Positions 23,261-35,589 of a stretch of DNA of 64,000 bases are shown here, one piece after another; the first letter of the stretch is position 1, and each line of letters opens with the position of its first letter. Position numbers and translations under genes: made by a program. This DNA is from Meconema thalassinum. Its lineage: Eukaryota > Arthropoda > Insecta > Orthoptera > Tettigoniidae. The stretch covers positions 496,001 to 560,000 of the forward strand of contig CAMPQE020000052.1 of the NCBI GenBank assembly GCA_946902985.2, read 5' to 3'. The notes under the pieces were generated by a model. That model did not search any database and was not told the origin of the DNA. It saw nothing but the letters and a program-made list of their open reading frames with translations.

Positions 23261-25658
23261 CTAGTGACAAAACTGAATCATAATTTTCTGAGGTATTATC
23301 TTACTCTTCTAAATAAGAAAAGAACAAAAGCATTAAAGAATAACACATGTTGACGGTTGTTAGAAGCGTCACTTATACACAAGAATTTTGTTCTCATAAA
23401 CCATAGTTATTTCAGTTTTCACTGCAAAAAAAAGCGAGGTACAATTTCACAATACACGTTGACAAGGGAGACTGGCAAAATAGATCACCAATACATAGGT
23501 TGAAGGCCAGGACAGCAGAGTTGCGTAATGACCACTCCTTGGCAGATGTCCATTCGCTGAATCCCCAGCCTACAGAAATCCATGGGGCGCGTCATAGAAC
23601 AGCGAACACAAGCCCATTCAAATCGCGAATTAGAGAAATATATTGATTCTACGAAAACTGTGGTATTTGAAGGGCACTATAAAAATACAAGCAAGAATTA
23701 TGAAGTCATTTGTTCGTGTAAAACACCATGTAAACAAAATATTTCATGTAGAAACTAGACACAATATCTATGCGCGAGGAGAAGAAACGACACTGGAGAA
23801 TCCAGTCACATGACCGGAGGGGCTAGGAAGTGTATAAATGGTGTTCACAGATAGTGTATCATATTAATTGGGCAACATAATCAAAAATATTACAGTGAAA
23901 TTCATTGTAATGTGTACAAATAATTTATGTAAGCAAGATGAAAGACATAATTGAAATGAGCGCCCACTTTATAACTATGAATTAGTCGTAATGGAAGGGG
24001 CCGTCCTTAGCCATAAACTACGGAGGTGGAAGAAAACATGAAAGGTTATCCTTTTTGGCTATATTTATTTGACATTTCATTTATATTGAAGATGATTTGT
24101 GAATGTAAATGTATAACATAGTGCAGTTAGGATACTTTTTCCCCTTAATTTTTGATATTTGTGATAGGCTAAAGTAGCGATTTGGAGGTGTCTTGTTAAG
24201 TAGAAACAACGTATCACAAATCACCTGTTCGTTAGAAGAAGTGTATGTTGGAACATAACTATGTATATTGAGTGTGACGTCTGGATGGAGTGAGAATATA
24301 TGATTTCATGACCAGTGATAAAATATTATTAGTAATGTTGAGACTGCCAGCTCATTCACCACGAGAAATCCTTTGAATTTAAAAGCAAGCGATTGATTGA
24401 TCACGTGTTATTATTTGAGGTGGAATATTAGTGATTCGAAAGGTAAGGTTTATAATGTGTGAGTAATTCGCATGCAATATATGTGCGTTATGAATAATGT
24501 GCCATTTTAAGTTAAGCCATGTGGCAGGTGTAGCCACTTACCGCCCATAGTTTGTGACGCAGGTAAACCTATCATATGTGAATATTTGACTAAGAGCCAT
24601 TCAGAGACTCAATCTGCGAGGCCATGGGAGCCAAATTGTTTACGTTGAGGTTCGAGTGAGTTGGTTTCCACTAAGCTATACAAATGATATGCATTACCAC
24701 ATGCAATAGCATCTTGATTGTTCAACGGAGATACATGTGATCTTGGAGCCTCAGCGAGAAATGAATGACACTTATCATCCCGAAGTGAACAGTTGAGTTG
24801 GTGATATATATTGAGCTTGATATTTTAGGCCTAACATTTGAGAGGTTATTAACTTCGGATCAGATGATTGTAAACAAGGGAAATTCTTTCCCCTGAGTGT
24901 TTCAAGTTTAGATTAGGTTTGTGGATTCGATTTTTATTGTTCAGTATAGTTCACTGGAAGGGTACGTTATTTGAAAACGAATTTAGAATTGGTGAATTTC
25001 GTATTTATATCGAGGTAGACATTTCCGTTTTTTGTCTTATATTCGACGGGAACGTTATATTAAAACACATTTATAGATTATGAGATCCTGGTTCATCGGT
25101 CTATCCACACATTTCGACGTTTGATTTTGATGAGCGTTTGTTATAATCAGTGATAGAAGTGATACTTTCGTTTGAGAGGATTTTTCAGTCAGAGTTTGTT
25201 CTGATAGATCCATCTAAGTGTATAAGGGGGTTAATCGTCATAATTTGATATTTGAGATTATTTCATTGTGATTAGTACGATGTGTTTGTCATTCTCCCAT
25301 TTATAAATAAATAGCAGTTGTCACCGATCATTTCTCATTTATTGTAGTAGAGAAGAGAAGATCTGAAGAAATATTTATCTCCCCCCCCCCCCCCCATATC
25401 ATTTCAAATGCAATTTCGTGGAAGTAAATTTTATGTGTCAATTATTATTATCTTTGTTATTAAGCAGCAGAAGGCAATCTTCCTCACGACTTGTACCTTC
25501 TATACCAAACCCTACCTAATAACAGAAAGCTTCCATCTGGCATCAGTACAGTCTGAATACACAATTTTATTTACCCTTAATTGCAATGGTGAGAGGAAGA
25601 TGGCGATCAAGTGATGTCTCTTATAAGGTGCAACAAGTAGTAACCCAAAGGTACTTAC
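23261..25658. other. Intron of the zinc-finger gene
   Basis: This is the intron between coding exons 3 and 4. It is AT-rich and I recognise no ORF, SINE box or terminal repeat apart from the poly-C tract listed separately. Confidence 0.5.
25381..25395. repeat. Poly-C tract
   Basis: Fifteen consecutive C bases stand in an otherwise AT-rich intron. Homopolymers of this length are prone to slippage and to sequencing error. Confidence 0.9.
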
Positions 25659-25775
25659 CTCTTTCAAATCTCCATCACTCGCTAAAGGAGGGATTTCTAT
25701 TTCTTCCCTTCTTGGAACAAGCTCTGGTATCGAAAAGTCTTCTATCTTGATGTCCTCAATCAGGTCAGTATCATC
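25659..25775 (-). CDS. Zinc-finger gene, coding exon 3
   Basis: The exon is bounded on the minus strand by the acceptor TTTCTCTGCAG and the strong donor GTAAGT. The 117 bp encode 39 residues in phase 0 on both sides. They start 'DDTDLIEDIKIEDF' and end 'LASDGDLKE'. The segment is strongly acidic with no folded-domain signature, as is common for the linker between the N-terminus and a C2H2 array. It is separated from exon 2 by a 7.8-kb intron that holds the RTE LINE and the minisatellite. Confidence 0.8.
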
Positions 25776-26869
25776 CTGCAGAGAAATTACTTGTTTTACA
25801 AACGCGTTCCTTTACATAGGTGGAAATAAATCATACACAATGTTCCATCATTTTGAATACCATCCAAACACAATGCGACATACAGGACATAGATAAGAAA
25901 TATGAGGCTTCACTGATTGCGAGACGACTTTCTGAAGGAACAAATGAGCTGTCAACAATACGACAACCCAATCGAGATCATGTTTATTCTTGTACATATT
26001 TTTCTTGTATGTCATTTGCTTCTTGTACAGCTTAGGAATGAGTTTCAGATGCGACGTTTTGTAGGATACTTTGTACGGGATTTAGCTACCGAGATTTAAT
26101 TTAATTAATTTAAGTGGTGGATGTGGTTCCATAATATCTTATTATTTTTATTCTGGTTTCTTTGTCAGATGTTACTGATCGTTGTGGAACGACAGGGGAT
26201 TAGGCATCTACCGAAGATAGGAGCAATGTAACTAGATCTGATGAATAATTGACATTTGTATTTGCGTTGGAACTATTTTTGTACCATTTCTTAGCTTATA
26301 TTTTAATGGCGTTTCGGAATATAGGACTTCTGGAGGTCAAATTCGGACAGTAATGTAAACTGAAATTTATTTTCAGGAGTATTTATTTTGTAGTTAGATC
26401 GTGGACTAACCACCAGATCCCCAATACAGAGTGAGCTAGGGATCTTTTGTGAAGAAATCACTTACGGACACGATTTTGAACCATCTGTTTATTAATAAGC
26501 ATGTGATTCGACTAGCTTTATAACCACACCAAAAACCTGAGAGTAACGGTCTCGTGTGGGACCAGCTCAAATCCATGTGTGATGCTGGTGAAGGGATCTC
26601 ACGAGGGTTGATTTGGCTTTCGACTCAGAGGTATCTCGGATCAATATGGGCACAACATATTCGCCCTGTTCGCTTGATCATTAAGCGCGCCTATATCTTA
26701 ATTCTACGTCAGACCACGTAACATCAAATTATGCGCCGAGATTGCGAGCAGAGCTATTACGTGGAGAAAGATGCATGAGAGGGCTGTGGAAGAATCGAGT
26801 GATCTGTGAACTTCATCAGACTCAAGAGATGGAAACAAATATTTTAATAACAGTAGACAACCGCCAATG
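25776..26869. other. Intron of the zinc-finger gene, no recognisable content
   Basis: Open frames at 25,820-26,035 and 26,704-26,910 are short and motif-free. The last part may already belong to the 5' leader of the RTE element that follows. Confidence 0.35.
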
Positions 26870-27026
26870 GTATCCTTACCTTGACGCGGTGCTGGAGCTT
26901 GCGTGGTCAAATGATCCTGAGAGCTACGCCGGCGGTAGCTTAGCTACTGGTAGGGTCTCCCAAGCCGGACAGGTCGAAGGTGATGATCCAGACTAAACGG
27001 GATACTCTGGCCCTCCAGGTTGGGGG

Positions 27027-27902
27027 TTGGACGTGGGGCTAACAACCCCACACCATAAAAAAGAACCTGTTACGAAACAAGGACAATTGCCTCGGAAGGA
27101 CGGATTTAACAGAAGACAACCTCGGCCTGGATTACGGAAAAGAGATTTGTATATTGCGACGTGGAATGTAAGAACAATGTTGAGACCAGGAAAGAGGAAT
27201 GAAATAGGAGAAGAGATAACTAAATTTAATTTAGACATTGTAGCGTTACAAGAGGTAAGATGGCAAGGACAAGGAAGGATAGATAAAAGGGAATATTCAC
27301 TATTGTATAGTGGTCCAAATAGCAGAACAGGACAACATGGTACAGGATTTATGGTATCCAAGTCAGTAAGGAATAGTATTATGGAATATGAAGCCATAAA
27401 TGAAAGATTTTGTAAACTGCGCATCAAAGGAAGATTCAGGAACATATCCATATTGTCAGTGTATGCACCAACTGAAGAGAAAGAGGAGGATGAGAAGGAA
27501 GAGTTCTGTGAACAATTGGAACAGATATGCGGTGAGATACAGAGATACGATACATTGATAATAATGGGTGACTTTAACGCAAAGATTGGGAAGGATCTAT
27601 TGATGAGATGTGCAGGGAAACATACACTACATGATGTTCGTAACCAGAATGGCACACTACTTGGGCATTTTGCCATCAGGAACAATATGGTGATCAAAAG
27701 CACATGTTTCCCACATAAACGAATACATCTAGGTACTTGGAAGGCTCCTGATTCTACAACCGTGAATCAAATAGACCATGTGTTAATCAATGCAAGATAC
27801 TCTTCGTCAATTATAGATGTGCGGAGTTGTAGAGGACCAAATTGTGATTCAGATCACTATCTAGTCAAAGTAGTACTTAGAGAAAAGCTGGCGAAAATCT
27901 GA
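27027..27902 (+). pseudogene. RTE LINE endonuclease (APE/EEP fold) domain
   Basis: The protein nicks target DNA for target-primed reverse transcription. In the 291-residue frame all landmark motifs are visible: 'ATWNVRT' (Asn47), 'LQEVRW' (Glu76), 'VYAP' (residues 146-149), 'GDFNAKIG' (Asp182, Asn184), 'NQIDHVLI' (Asp250, His251) and 'SDHYLV' (Asp276, His277). The catalytic set therefore looks intact, although the ORF is cut from its RT by a frame shift at its end. The first ATG shown is not necessarily the original start. Confidence 0.9.
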
Positions 27903-28405
27903 AACCTGGAAGAACAGTATAAACGTTGAAAGATTAGGAGATGAAAGAATTAAGGAGGAATATCAGAGAGAAATACAAAAGAAATTAGAAGAAGAAAAAG
28001 AGAGAGATGATCTCAATGAAGAGGGTAAGAAAATAGCGGAAGTAGTTAAACTGGCTGCAGAAGAAATAATCGGAAAGAGGCAGCAAACCCGGAATGAATG
28101 GTTTGATCAAGAGTGTAGGGAAGCAATAGAAGAGAAGAATAGAGCAAGAGAAAAGATGATCTTGAGAGAAACAAGAAGCAACTGTGAACATTATAGGCAA
28201 CTAAGGTTGAATGCCAACAAAGTATGTAGAAGAAAGAAAAAGGAACACATAAAGAAACAATTTATAAAAATAGAAGAATTAAACTAGGGAAGTGAAGTAA
28301 GAAAATTCTATGCGGCAATTGGTAAAATGGGGAAAGGCTTTCAACCTAGGGACAGAAGATGCAAGGATAGACAAGGGATGATACTGAATGATGAGAATAA
28401 AGTGT

Positions 28406-28434
28406 TAGATAGATAGATAGATAGATAGATAGAT
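28406..28434 (+). repeat. GATA microsatellite inside the LINE ORF
   Basis: About seven GATA units interrupt the linker coding sequence between 'NDENKVLD' and 'WSEHFKELL'. The RTE frame reads through on either side, so the repeat arose after or during decay of this copy. Confidence 0.85.
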
Positions 28435-28595
28435 GGTCTGAACACTTTAAGGAACTTCTAAGTGAAAGTGTAGAGCCAGAAATTGAACAACATACGCAAC
28501 AAGACGAGAGACAAGAAGTAATTAGATCAGAATCAAAGAATGAGAATGCAAGTATTACGAGTCCTACAGAATCAGAGAATGAGAATGCAAGTATT

Positions 28596-30136
28596 ATGAG
28601 TCCTACAAGATTTGAAGTGGCAAATGTAATGAAGAAAATGAAAAACAACAAATCACCAGGGGAAGACAGTATAGTAGCAGAAATGATAAAATATGGAGGA
28701 GCGGCATTGGAAGATAGAATACATAAACTATTGGAAAGACTATGGGAAGAAGAGAACATGCCAGATGGATGGAGAGGAGGAATAATATGTCCTATATTTA
28801 AGAAAGGAGATAAACTAGCATGTGAGAATTACAGAGGAATTACTCTATTGAATGTTATTTACAAGATCCTATCAGGTATCCTGAAAGAAAGAATGAAGAT
28901 ATTTTCAGAATAAATTCTGAGTGAATATCAGTGTGGTTTTAGACCCAACCGTAGTACAACGGATCAAATCTTTGTAATTAGGCAGATGATGGAAAAGTTT
29001 TATGAACATGATATTGACCTCCACATGCTCTTTATAGATTTTAAACAAGCTTTCGATAGTGTATGTAGAGAAAGACTATATGAATTACTAGGAGAGATGA
29101 GGATACCTGGAAAGATAATCCGGCTGATAAGGATGACACTAGATAACACATGGGCACGAGTGAAAAATGGAAATAAGCTGAGTAAGCCCTTTACAATTAA
29201 TAAGGGTGTAAAACAAGGAGATGGATTGTCTGCAGTACTCTTTAACCTTGCACTACATAAAGCAATCAGTAAAGTGGACCAGGGAGACACTATTTTTAAC
29301 AAATCAGTCAGATCTGTGCTTATGCAGATGATGTAGTTATCATAGCAAGAGAGAAACGTACACTGAAAAGAGTATATTTAGAATTAGAGAAAGAGGCTAC
29401 AAATATTGGGTTATTAGTGAATGAGAGTAAAACTAAGAGCATGGTAATGTCCACATCTAACTCAAGAAGAGCCCCGCATGATATTAAAATAGGCGATAAG
29501 ACATTTGAGGGTGTGACACAATTTAAGTATCTAGGAGTACTTATTAACAACCAGTGTGATATGACAAACTGTAATAAAGATCGATTACAGGCTGGAAACA
29601 GAGCATACTATGCAAACATCAAGATGCTCAGGAATCAACTTATATCGCGAACAACCAAAATGAAGATATATAAGACAATGATAAGACCAGTAGTGACCTA
29701 TGGCTCTGAAGCTTGGACATTAACTATGGATGATGAGAATACTGTGAAGTGTTTTGAAAGGAAAATACTGCGAAGAATATATGGCCCTGATAGAGAGGAA
29801 GATGGATGGAGAATACGATATAACCATGAACTAAACGAATTGATTGGAAAACAAGATATCGTAAAGTTTATAAAGGCACAGAGAATCCAATGGTTGGGAC
29901 ATATAGAGAGGATGCCGGAGAGTCAGATGCCCAAGAGAATGTTGAAAGGGAGGCTATTCTCCAGGAGGAGGAAAGGACGTTCTAAGAAGAGATTGTTGGA
30001 TGGTGTGACTGCAGACCTCGTCGCAATGGGAGTGAGAGGATGGAGGCCTAAGGCGATGGATAGACCAACATGGAGAGCAGTTGTCCAAGAGGCCAAAACC
30101 CACCCCGGGTTGCAGCGCCATGGAGTAAGTAAGTAA
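28596..30136 (+). pseudogene. RTE LINE reverse transcriptase and C-terminal region
   Basis: Three frames together form an RT: 28,596-28,913 ('NNKSPGEDSIVAEMIKYGG', 'YRGITLLNVIYKIL'), 28,986-29,336 ('FIDFKQAFDSV', 'GVKQGDGLSAVLFNL') and 29,417-30,136 ('FKYLGVLINNQ', 'VVTYGSEAWTLTMDDE', 'IQWLGHIERMPE'). The catalytic 'CAYADDVVII' box is present near 29,318-29,345, but in a frame shifted from the preceding ORF. A TAA at 28,911 and this shift disable the protein. Identity to a functional RTE protein is otherwise high enough to suggest a fairly recent copy. Confidence 0.9.
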
Positions 30137-30149
30137 GTAAGTAGACACA

Positions 30150-31066
30150 AACAACACAATAAACTGAGTTGTAAATTTACTGCATGATATTAGAAATTAT
30201 TCTATGTGGGAATAATACACATGGTGATGATAATTGTTGCTTTAAGGGGCCTAACATTTAGGTTATCGGCGCCAGTAATAAATATTTGGAATGATCTAGG
30301 ACATGGTGAAGGAGCAACCTCTCTGGTCACAGTGGGAAGAAGCCGGAAACGCTTACTTATTACTGTACAGTACTTGTCGAACGCTTAACAGCGTGAGCGC
30401 TGAGATTTGTGAATTGGACCGCATGGTACTGAAAGCTGTTAATTGAAATCATTTATAATACGGTGGAGAACATTTATTTGCCAGTGCGGAATACGCTAAT
30501 AATGCGGCGAATATTACACACATTTTTTGGTGAATTAATGAAATACTTGCGAACTGTTAACCGCATGGTCAATCATCTTGCTGTGTGAAATCGTGCTCCG
30601 AATTGCAAAGTTCAATACCAGAGCTAAAGAGGAGAAGTTCTATTCTATTAAACAGTGTGCAGTGTAACTTCATTATTGAAGGCCATGGCGGCCAGATTGC
30701 AGTAATAAAATCATCTAATAGTTGACGAGGAGGAGGCGGCTGTGATGTGTAAGAATATTAACAAGTGCAATAGGGAAGACATCAGTATCAGATTCAATGC
30801 AGTGCAATTTTTTAACACATTCAAATAACTGTAGAAGCATTGCATCATGGAGGATATTTTCGTGATATCACTGGTTCTAAATCACGTCGTAGCCATATAA
30901 AACCTTTCACATTGGGGGACAACCTATCTCCATGATCACCGCCCTGATAGTTACTTTTTATGACAAGTGGAATATATCAGAACACCTTATATTCCAGGCA
31001 GTTGTGCTAAGCAATTACACCATTATACCATGGAGGTTAGGAAGAGGTCTTACCCCTTATGAAATT

Positions 31067-31105
<39 letters not shown>

Positions 31106-31900
31106 GTATTGCCGAGAACTGCGAATCAGGGTGAGAAAAAGGATGATCACGGTACCTATAACTTTCGGGATCAGAATTGAGGGACAGCTCAACTAGGGAT
31201 GGTCAAAGTGGAGCCCGACACAAGTAAACAGGTCATGTAGTCGTGGTAAGTTGGTACTCAGAATTTGTATACACTTTAGCTGTTAAAAAGTTAGTTAGTA
31301 ATGGAGGGTTTAAGGGGCGTCATCTGCCCCCACTTAAGCTGTCCAAAACAAGAATTTATACAAATTATTCTAGAGAACATGACCCTCTGCAAACTGGTCC
31401 TGTACATCAAGAGTTGACAAATGAACTACCAGAGGCAGGGTGCATTAGTCGTGTAATTGCTTGGAACAATTACCTGAATCTAAGATTTTCTGTTTGTTCC
31501 GTTGGCGATCACTTTTTCAAGAAAATGAAGAATAAAGAAGTGGTGAAGATTATTCATTAATTCTGACTGAAAGTAGAACGCGGCTTATACATTTGCATCA
31601 GACATGAATGTGACTTTTACATACCTTGTGTCCTTGTTTCATCTTCTGGGCGATATTACGTATTGAAATTAGGAACCCTGGTCACTACTGCACCTCATAA
31701 ATGTGCTAAAGTACGAAAACATGTGTTATTTATTGCTCTTTTAAAAACGGCTGCAATGTTCCGAGAGCGCTTGCATCTCATTGAACTGTCAGCAAGGCGC
31801 AATCTAACGCCACACACCGAGGTGCACAAATTGTTGCCAACATACGGGATACAAAATCACTGTTGATAAAGGAAAGTAGGACACAAAATGAATGTTTAAT
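30150..31900. other. Intron of the zinc-finger gene, no recognisable gene
   Basis: The open frames at 31,243-31,560 and 31,663-31,866 on the plus strand show no known motif. Apart from an AT microsatellite at 31,071-31,102, nothing structured was recognised. Confidence 0.35.
31071..31102. repeat. AT dinucleotide microsatellite
   Basis: Sixteen AT units stand in a row. Confidence 0.9.
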
Positions 31901-31904
31901 TTAA

Positions 31905-32940
31905 AAAAACCTTCATCCGGACACGTTAGGCTGTAACCATTGTCAAAAACCATTGATCTGGACGCGTTAGGCTGTAACCATTGTCAAAAAACATTGATCT
32001 GGAGGCGTTGGGCTGTAACAATTGTCAAAAAACATTGATTTGAACGCGTTAGGCTGTAACTATTGTCAAAAACCATTGATCTGGAGGCGTTAGGCTGTAA
32101 CCATTGTCAAACACCATTGATCTGGACCCATTAGGCTGTAACTATTGTCAAAAAACGTTGATCTGGAGGCGTTGGGCTGTAACAATTGTCAAAAAACATT
32201 GATTTGAACGCGTTAGGCTGTAACTATTGTCAAAAACCATTGATCTGGAGGCGTTAGGCTGTAACTATTGTCAAAAAACATTGATTTGAACGTGTTAGGC
32301 TGTAACTATTGTCAAAAACCATTAATCTGGACGCGTTAGGCTGTAACTATTGTCTAAAACCATTGATCTGGATGCGTTAGGCTGTATCCATTGTCAAAAA
32401 CCATTGATCTGGACGCGTTAGGCTGTAACCATTGTCAAAACCATTGATCTGGACGCGTTAGGCTGTAACTATTGTCAAAAACATTGATCTGGAGGCGTTA
32501 GGCTGTAACTATTGTCAAAAAACATTGATCTGGACGTGTTAGGCTGTAACCATTGTCAAAAAACATTGATTTGCACGCTTTATGCTGTAACTATTGTCAA
32601 AAACCATTGATCTGGACACGTTAGGCTGTAACTATTGTCAAAAACCATTGATCTGGACACGTTAGGCTGTAACTATTGTCAAAGTACATTGATCTGTAGG
32701 CGTTAGGCTGTAACTATTGTCAAAAAACATTGATTTGCACGCGTTATGCTGTAAAATTGTCAAACACCATTGATCTGAACGCGTTAGGCTGTAACCCTTG
32801 TCAAAAACCATTGATCTGGACGCGTTAGGCTGCAACTATTGTCAAAAACCATTGATCTGGACGCGTTAGGCTGTATCCATCGTCAAGAATCCTTGATCTG
32901 GACGCGTTAGGCTGTAACCATTGTCAAAAACCATTGGATT
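31905..32940 (+). repeat. 41-bp minisatellite, about 25 copies
   Basis: The unit is about 41 bp (40-42 bp), with core phrases 'ccattgatctggacgcgtta' and 'ggctgtaaccattgtcaaaa'. Length varies mostly in the A run at the junction. Many units carry ACGCGT (a MluI site); others read 'ggaggcgtt' or 'gaacgcgtt'. A block of variant units at about 32,001 recurs at about 32,165, 164 bp (four units) later. The array lies in the intron between coding exons 2 and 3 of the zinc-finger gene. The last unit runs into unique sequence at about 32,940. Confidence 0.9.
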
Positions 32941-33617
32941 GGACGAAACGAAGGTTAGAATGGTCAGTTGCTGGTGTGGCATAGTACGTAAGAATAAGGT
33001 TGGCAGTACTGTTTTAATGACGACAGATGTGAACAATGGCAGCCCCAGCTGGAATCTTGCCTATGTAAGTTGTGATCCTATTTTGAATGGCTGTGTGGGT
33101 CACAGACAGCGGAGGAGGAAATATTTATTTAAGCTTCATTCCCTGATTTATTTCTCGTCGTTTAATGAGGTATTTTGGCTAATTTGTGTACAATAGAGAA
33201 TGTTATCGCTCGTTGTACGTTCATTCAGTGCTACCAATTATTCATTATTCATTAGAAATAGGCTACGATTGCTGACGCCCAAGTTAGAATCTTAACATTG
33301 TTTTATGCCGGTAACGAGCTCGCTTTGCTGTGGCAGACTTCCCTCTTCCACACTGGCCTATAGCAACCAGCAGCGCTTTCACTTAAGGGCAATCATATCT
33401 CAAATGCCTTATATGATAGAGTTATAACATGGCACATTGTGTAGACTTAACCTATAATAGGATCCAGGGTGCCAGCAGAGTGGAACTGCAGCATCAATAC
33501 AATAACATCAGCTACTGTTGGTGTTCTTATAGAAAACAAGACTAAGTATTCCAATCTTCCAAACAATATTCATTCTAAAAATTATTACAAGAGAAAAAAC
33601 GCAGAACCGATAATTAC

Positions 33618-33716
33618 CTCTAGTTCATGTTCTTCCTTAACTGCTATCCTTTCATCGTCAAATATATCAGCAGCCTCGTCTTTCAAGTTATCCGGGGGCA
33701 ACAGGACAGTTGTCTC
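33618..33716 (-). CDS. Zinc-finger gene, coding exon 2
   Basis: On the minus strand the acceptor TGTTACTTCGCAG and donor GTAATT enclose 99 bp (33 codons, phase 0 at both ends). The text begins 'ETTVLLPPDNLKDE' and ends 'KEEHELE'. It is acidic, without a folded domain, and similar in style to exons 3 and 4. The upstream intron to exon 1 is only 185 bp. The plus-strand open frame across this position is an antisense shadow. Confidence 0.8.
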
Positions 33717-33901
33717 CTGCGAAGTAACACAAGCATGACCCAATCAAAAATATGCACACACAATATGAGTACTAAGTTACGTTACTAAACGTTAGCGAGC
33801 CATTTACCATTAAGTAGTGTGTTAAGTCACTAAACCTCACTTGTCATGCACATCACTAAGAATGCAATGTTACACCATATACGAATCTAAATGCAACTCA
33901 C

Positions 33902-33983
33902 AGTGTTAGAGACTTCAGCTGTATTTGTCAACGAGTCTGGCTCACTTTTAATAAATAGTTGATCCTCCATTGTATTCAGGAAA
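33902..33983 (-). CDS. Zinc-finger gene, first coding exon (start codon at 33,968-33,970)
   Basis: The ATG in the context ACAATGG opens 23 codons, beginning 'MEDQLFIKSEPDS' and ending 'EVSNT' at 33,902. A GTGAGT donor follows directly, in phase 0. The 'IKSEP' phrase is the kind of short SUMO-like acidic motif often seen at the N-terminus of insect zinc-finger proteins. A pyrimidine-rich stretch ending in TTCTAG at 33,984 suggests an acceptor only 13 bases before the ATG, so the 5' UTR would be split and a non-coding exon would lie further right. That non-coding exon was not found. Confidence 0.75.
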
Positions 33984-34944
33984 CTAGAACACAAGAAAAG
34001 CACTTAAGAATTAATTAAAGACCTCACTTATACCAGTAGGCCACGCCAAATCATTCTCATATACAATAAACCAGATGAGGAAGTGCACAGTGATAAGGAG
34101 CGGTTATATGTTTGTCATCAACAGTGAAACAGATACGACCATGACGCTGGTCGAATAAGTTGTTATCATTGCGATTGAATTGATAAAATGAATAAGTAAT
34201 TGTGGCTCCTTATAGAGCAGGGAAATAAAAAATCCTATATTCAGTCTCCATCTTCCTATGAACACACAAACCTGATTTGCGGTGAGTAAATTAAATATTA
34301 TTTTGTCACACAATGAAGTACTGACGGTAAAAATATATCAATACACTTAATTAGCCACGTGAAATTGACCTTAGTTTACTGTACAGGTATTGCAAATCGC
34401 CACTAGTAGCATACAGCCATTCGGAATCCACAAATTACCAAGTTGTCCTTTTGTTACAAACCACGCATTTCAAACGAGAATCAATATCGACTCAACTAAC
34501 ATGAGGGTAACTATTGTCGTCATAAGGCTATTTCTAGTTAAATAGCCACTCCTCTGTGTCTTCGACAATTAAATATTGTGAATTGACTGTCACAGATAAT
34601 TTGCATTGGGCACTTAAGTAGCCTATTACCTCCGCTGTAAAGCAGTCATCATAACACGAGTTTTGTCTTCCTACCAAATTATGGAGACAAGAAATGCGAA
34701 TTACAAAGCAGGTTATATTGCAAGCTTCGACAACAATGAGGTTTCAGTTCAGTAGCACTAGAAAAGGTTATCATGAATCGTAAAAAGGATGTCAATTGTT
34801 GCAAAATAAACAGGCTAAAACTAAAGGAAATTCAGCTGTAAACGTCACGGCGTTGTAGGCTACCATGTTTGTCAAACCTAATTCAAAGGCGAAATCTAAT
34901 AATGTCTTAAAGTTTCATTTAAGGCGCTTTGACTTCATGTCATT
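33984..34944. other. Upstream region of the zinc-finger gene, no feature recognised
   Basis: The promoter and first non-coding exon of the zinc-finger gene may lie here, but I see no TATA box or initiator that stands out. The open frame at 34,104-34,313 has no motifs. Confidence 0.35.
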
Positions 34945-35265
34945 CGGCCCCGTGTACTTGAGTGTATGTGGCCTTTTGTCTGATAACCTGTGTTATTGTC
35001 ATTGATATATAAGTGTGTGTACTGTGTAGGTAGCCTAATGTAGGCCTCATTCAGGGGAGGATGTGGAACGGGACAGCCATGGCCTTAAGCTAGGAACCAT
35101 CCTGATATCCGCCAGAAGTAGAGGTGGGAAACCATTACCAAGATATCTGAGGTGGGAATCGAACTCTGCTCAGATGTACGTCACGAGGCGGAAAGCACTC
35201 GTTCCATTCCTCAAATCACAATAATATTTCTTGTCAGATCCGGGAATCGAACCCGGACCTAGTCG
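34945..35265 (-). mobile_element. tRNA-derived SINE, 'AAGTACACGGGGC' family, reverse orientation
   Basis: The left end 'ggccccgtgtacttgagtgt' and 'tctgataacctgtgtta' are the reverse complement of the tail at 22,030-22,067. The right end holds 'aggtgggaatcgaactctgc' and 'ccgggaatcgaacccggacc', reverse B boxes of the internal and head tRNA-like motifs. The copy is nearly full length. Confidence 0.75.
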
Positions 35266-35589
35266 CACACCACGAGGTGGGAAGAGTTCCTTTCATCAGG
35301 TATTGAAATCTTTGAGGCCAACTGGGAAGCCTAACTAACACCTGCAGATCCCAAACACTTGCAAGAGACATAGATGGAGATGCTGACTCAGAGTTTCAAC
35401 GAACAGGGCAGCGTAACAATCATTTTATCTGTACAGTGTTTTTTGCAAATTTATGGGTGCATAGGCTAATGTTCTTTTAGTACCAGAACATATCATTATC
35501 CTGGTTCGGAACTTATACTCTGATCAAGAAGCTACAGTGAGAACCATAGGCCTATATGGAACAACTAAATGGCTGTAGGCCTATATTTC

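Larger units (their letters stand above)
26870..30145 (+). mobile_element. Nearly complete RTE-clade LINE
   Basis: The element holds, in order, a GC-richer 5' leader ('gacgcggtgctggagcttgc'; 'ccctccaggttgggggttgg' near 27,011), an APE endonuclease frame (27,027-27,902), a coiled, Lys/Glu-rich linker, a reverse transcriptase (about 28,596-29,750), a C-terminal region and a short tetranucleotide tail (AAGT repeats at about 30,125-30,143). A tail made of a microsatellite rather than poly(A) and the single APE-RT layout fit the RTE clade. It is broken by a frame shift near 27,900, a TAG near 28,286, a GATA expansion at 28,406, a TAA at 28,911 and a shift near 29,320. It sits in an intron of the zinc-finger gene, in the opposite orientation. 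Confidence 0.9.

Noticed and set aside
26993..27703. Minus-strand 236-residue open frame
   Set aside because: Antisense of the RTE endonuclease; no independent motif.
28346..28759. Minus-strand 137-residue Ser/Leu-rich frame
   Set aside because: Antisense of the LINE linker and the GATA repeat.
31243..31560. 105-residue plus-strand ORF as a real gene
   Set aside because: No motif, no splice context and no repeat homology; likely chance.
31905..32940. CRISPR-like array
   Set aside because: The 41-bp units are contiguous with point variants and no spacers; it is a minisatellite.
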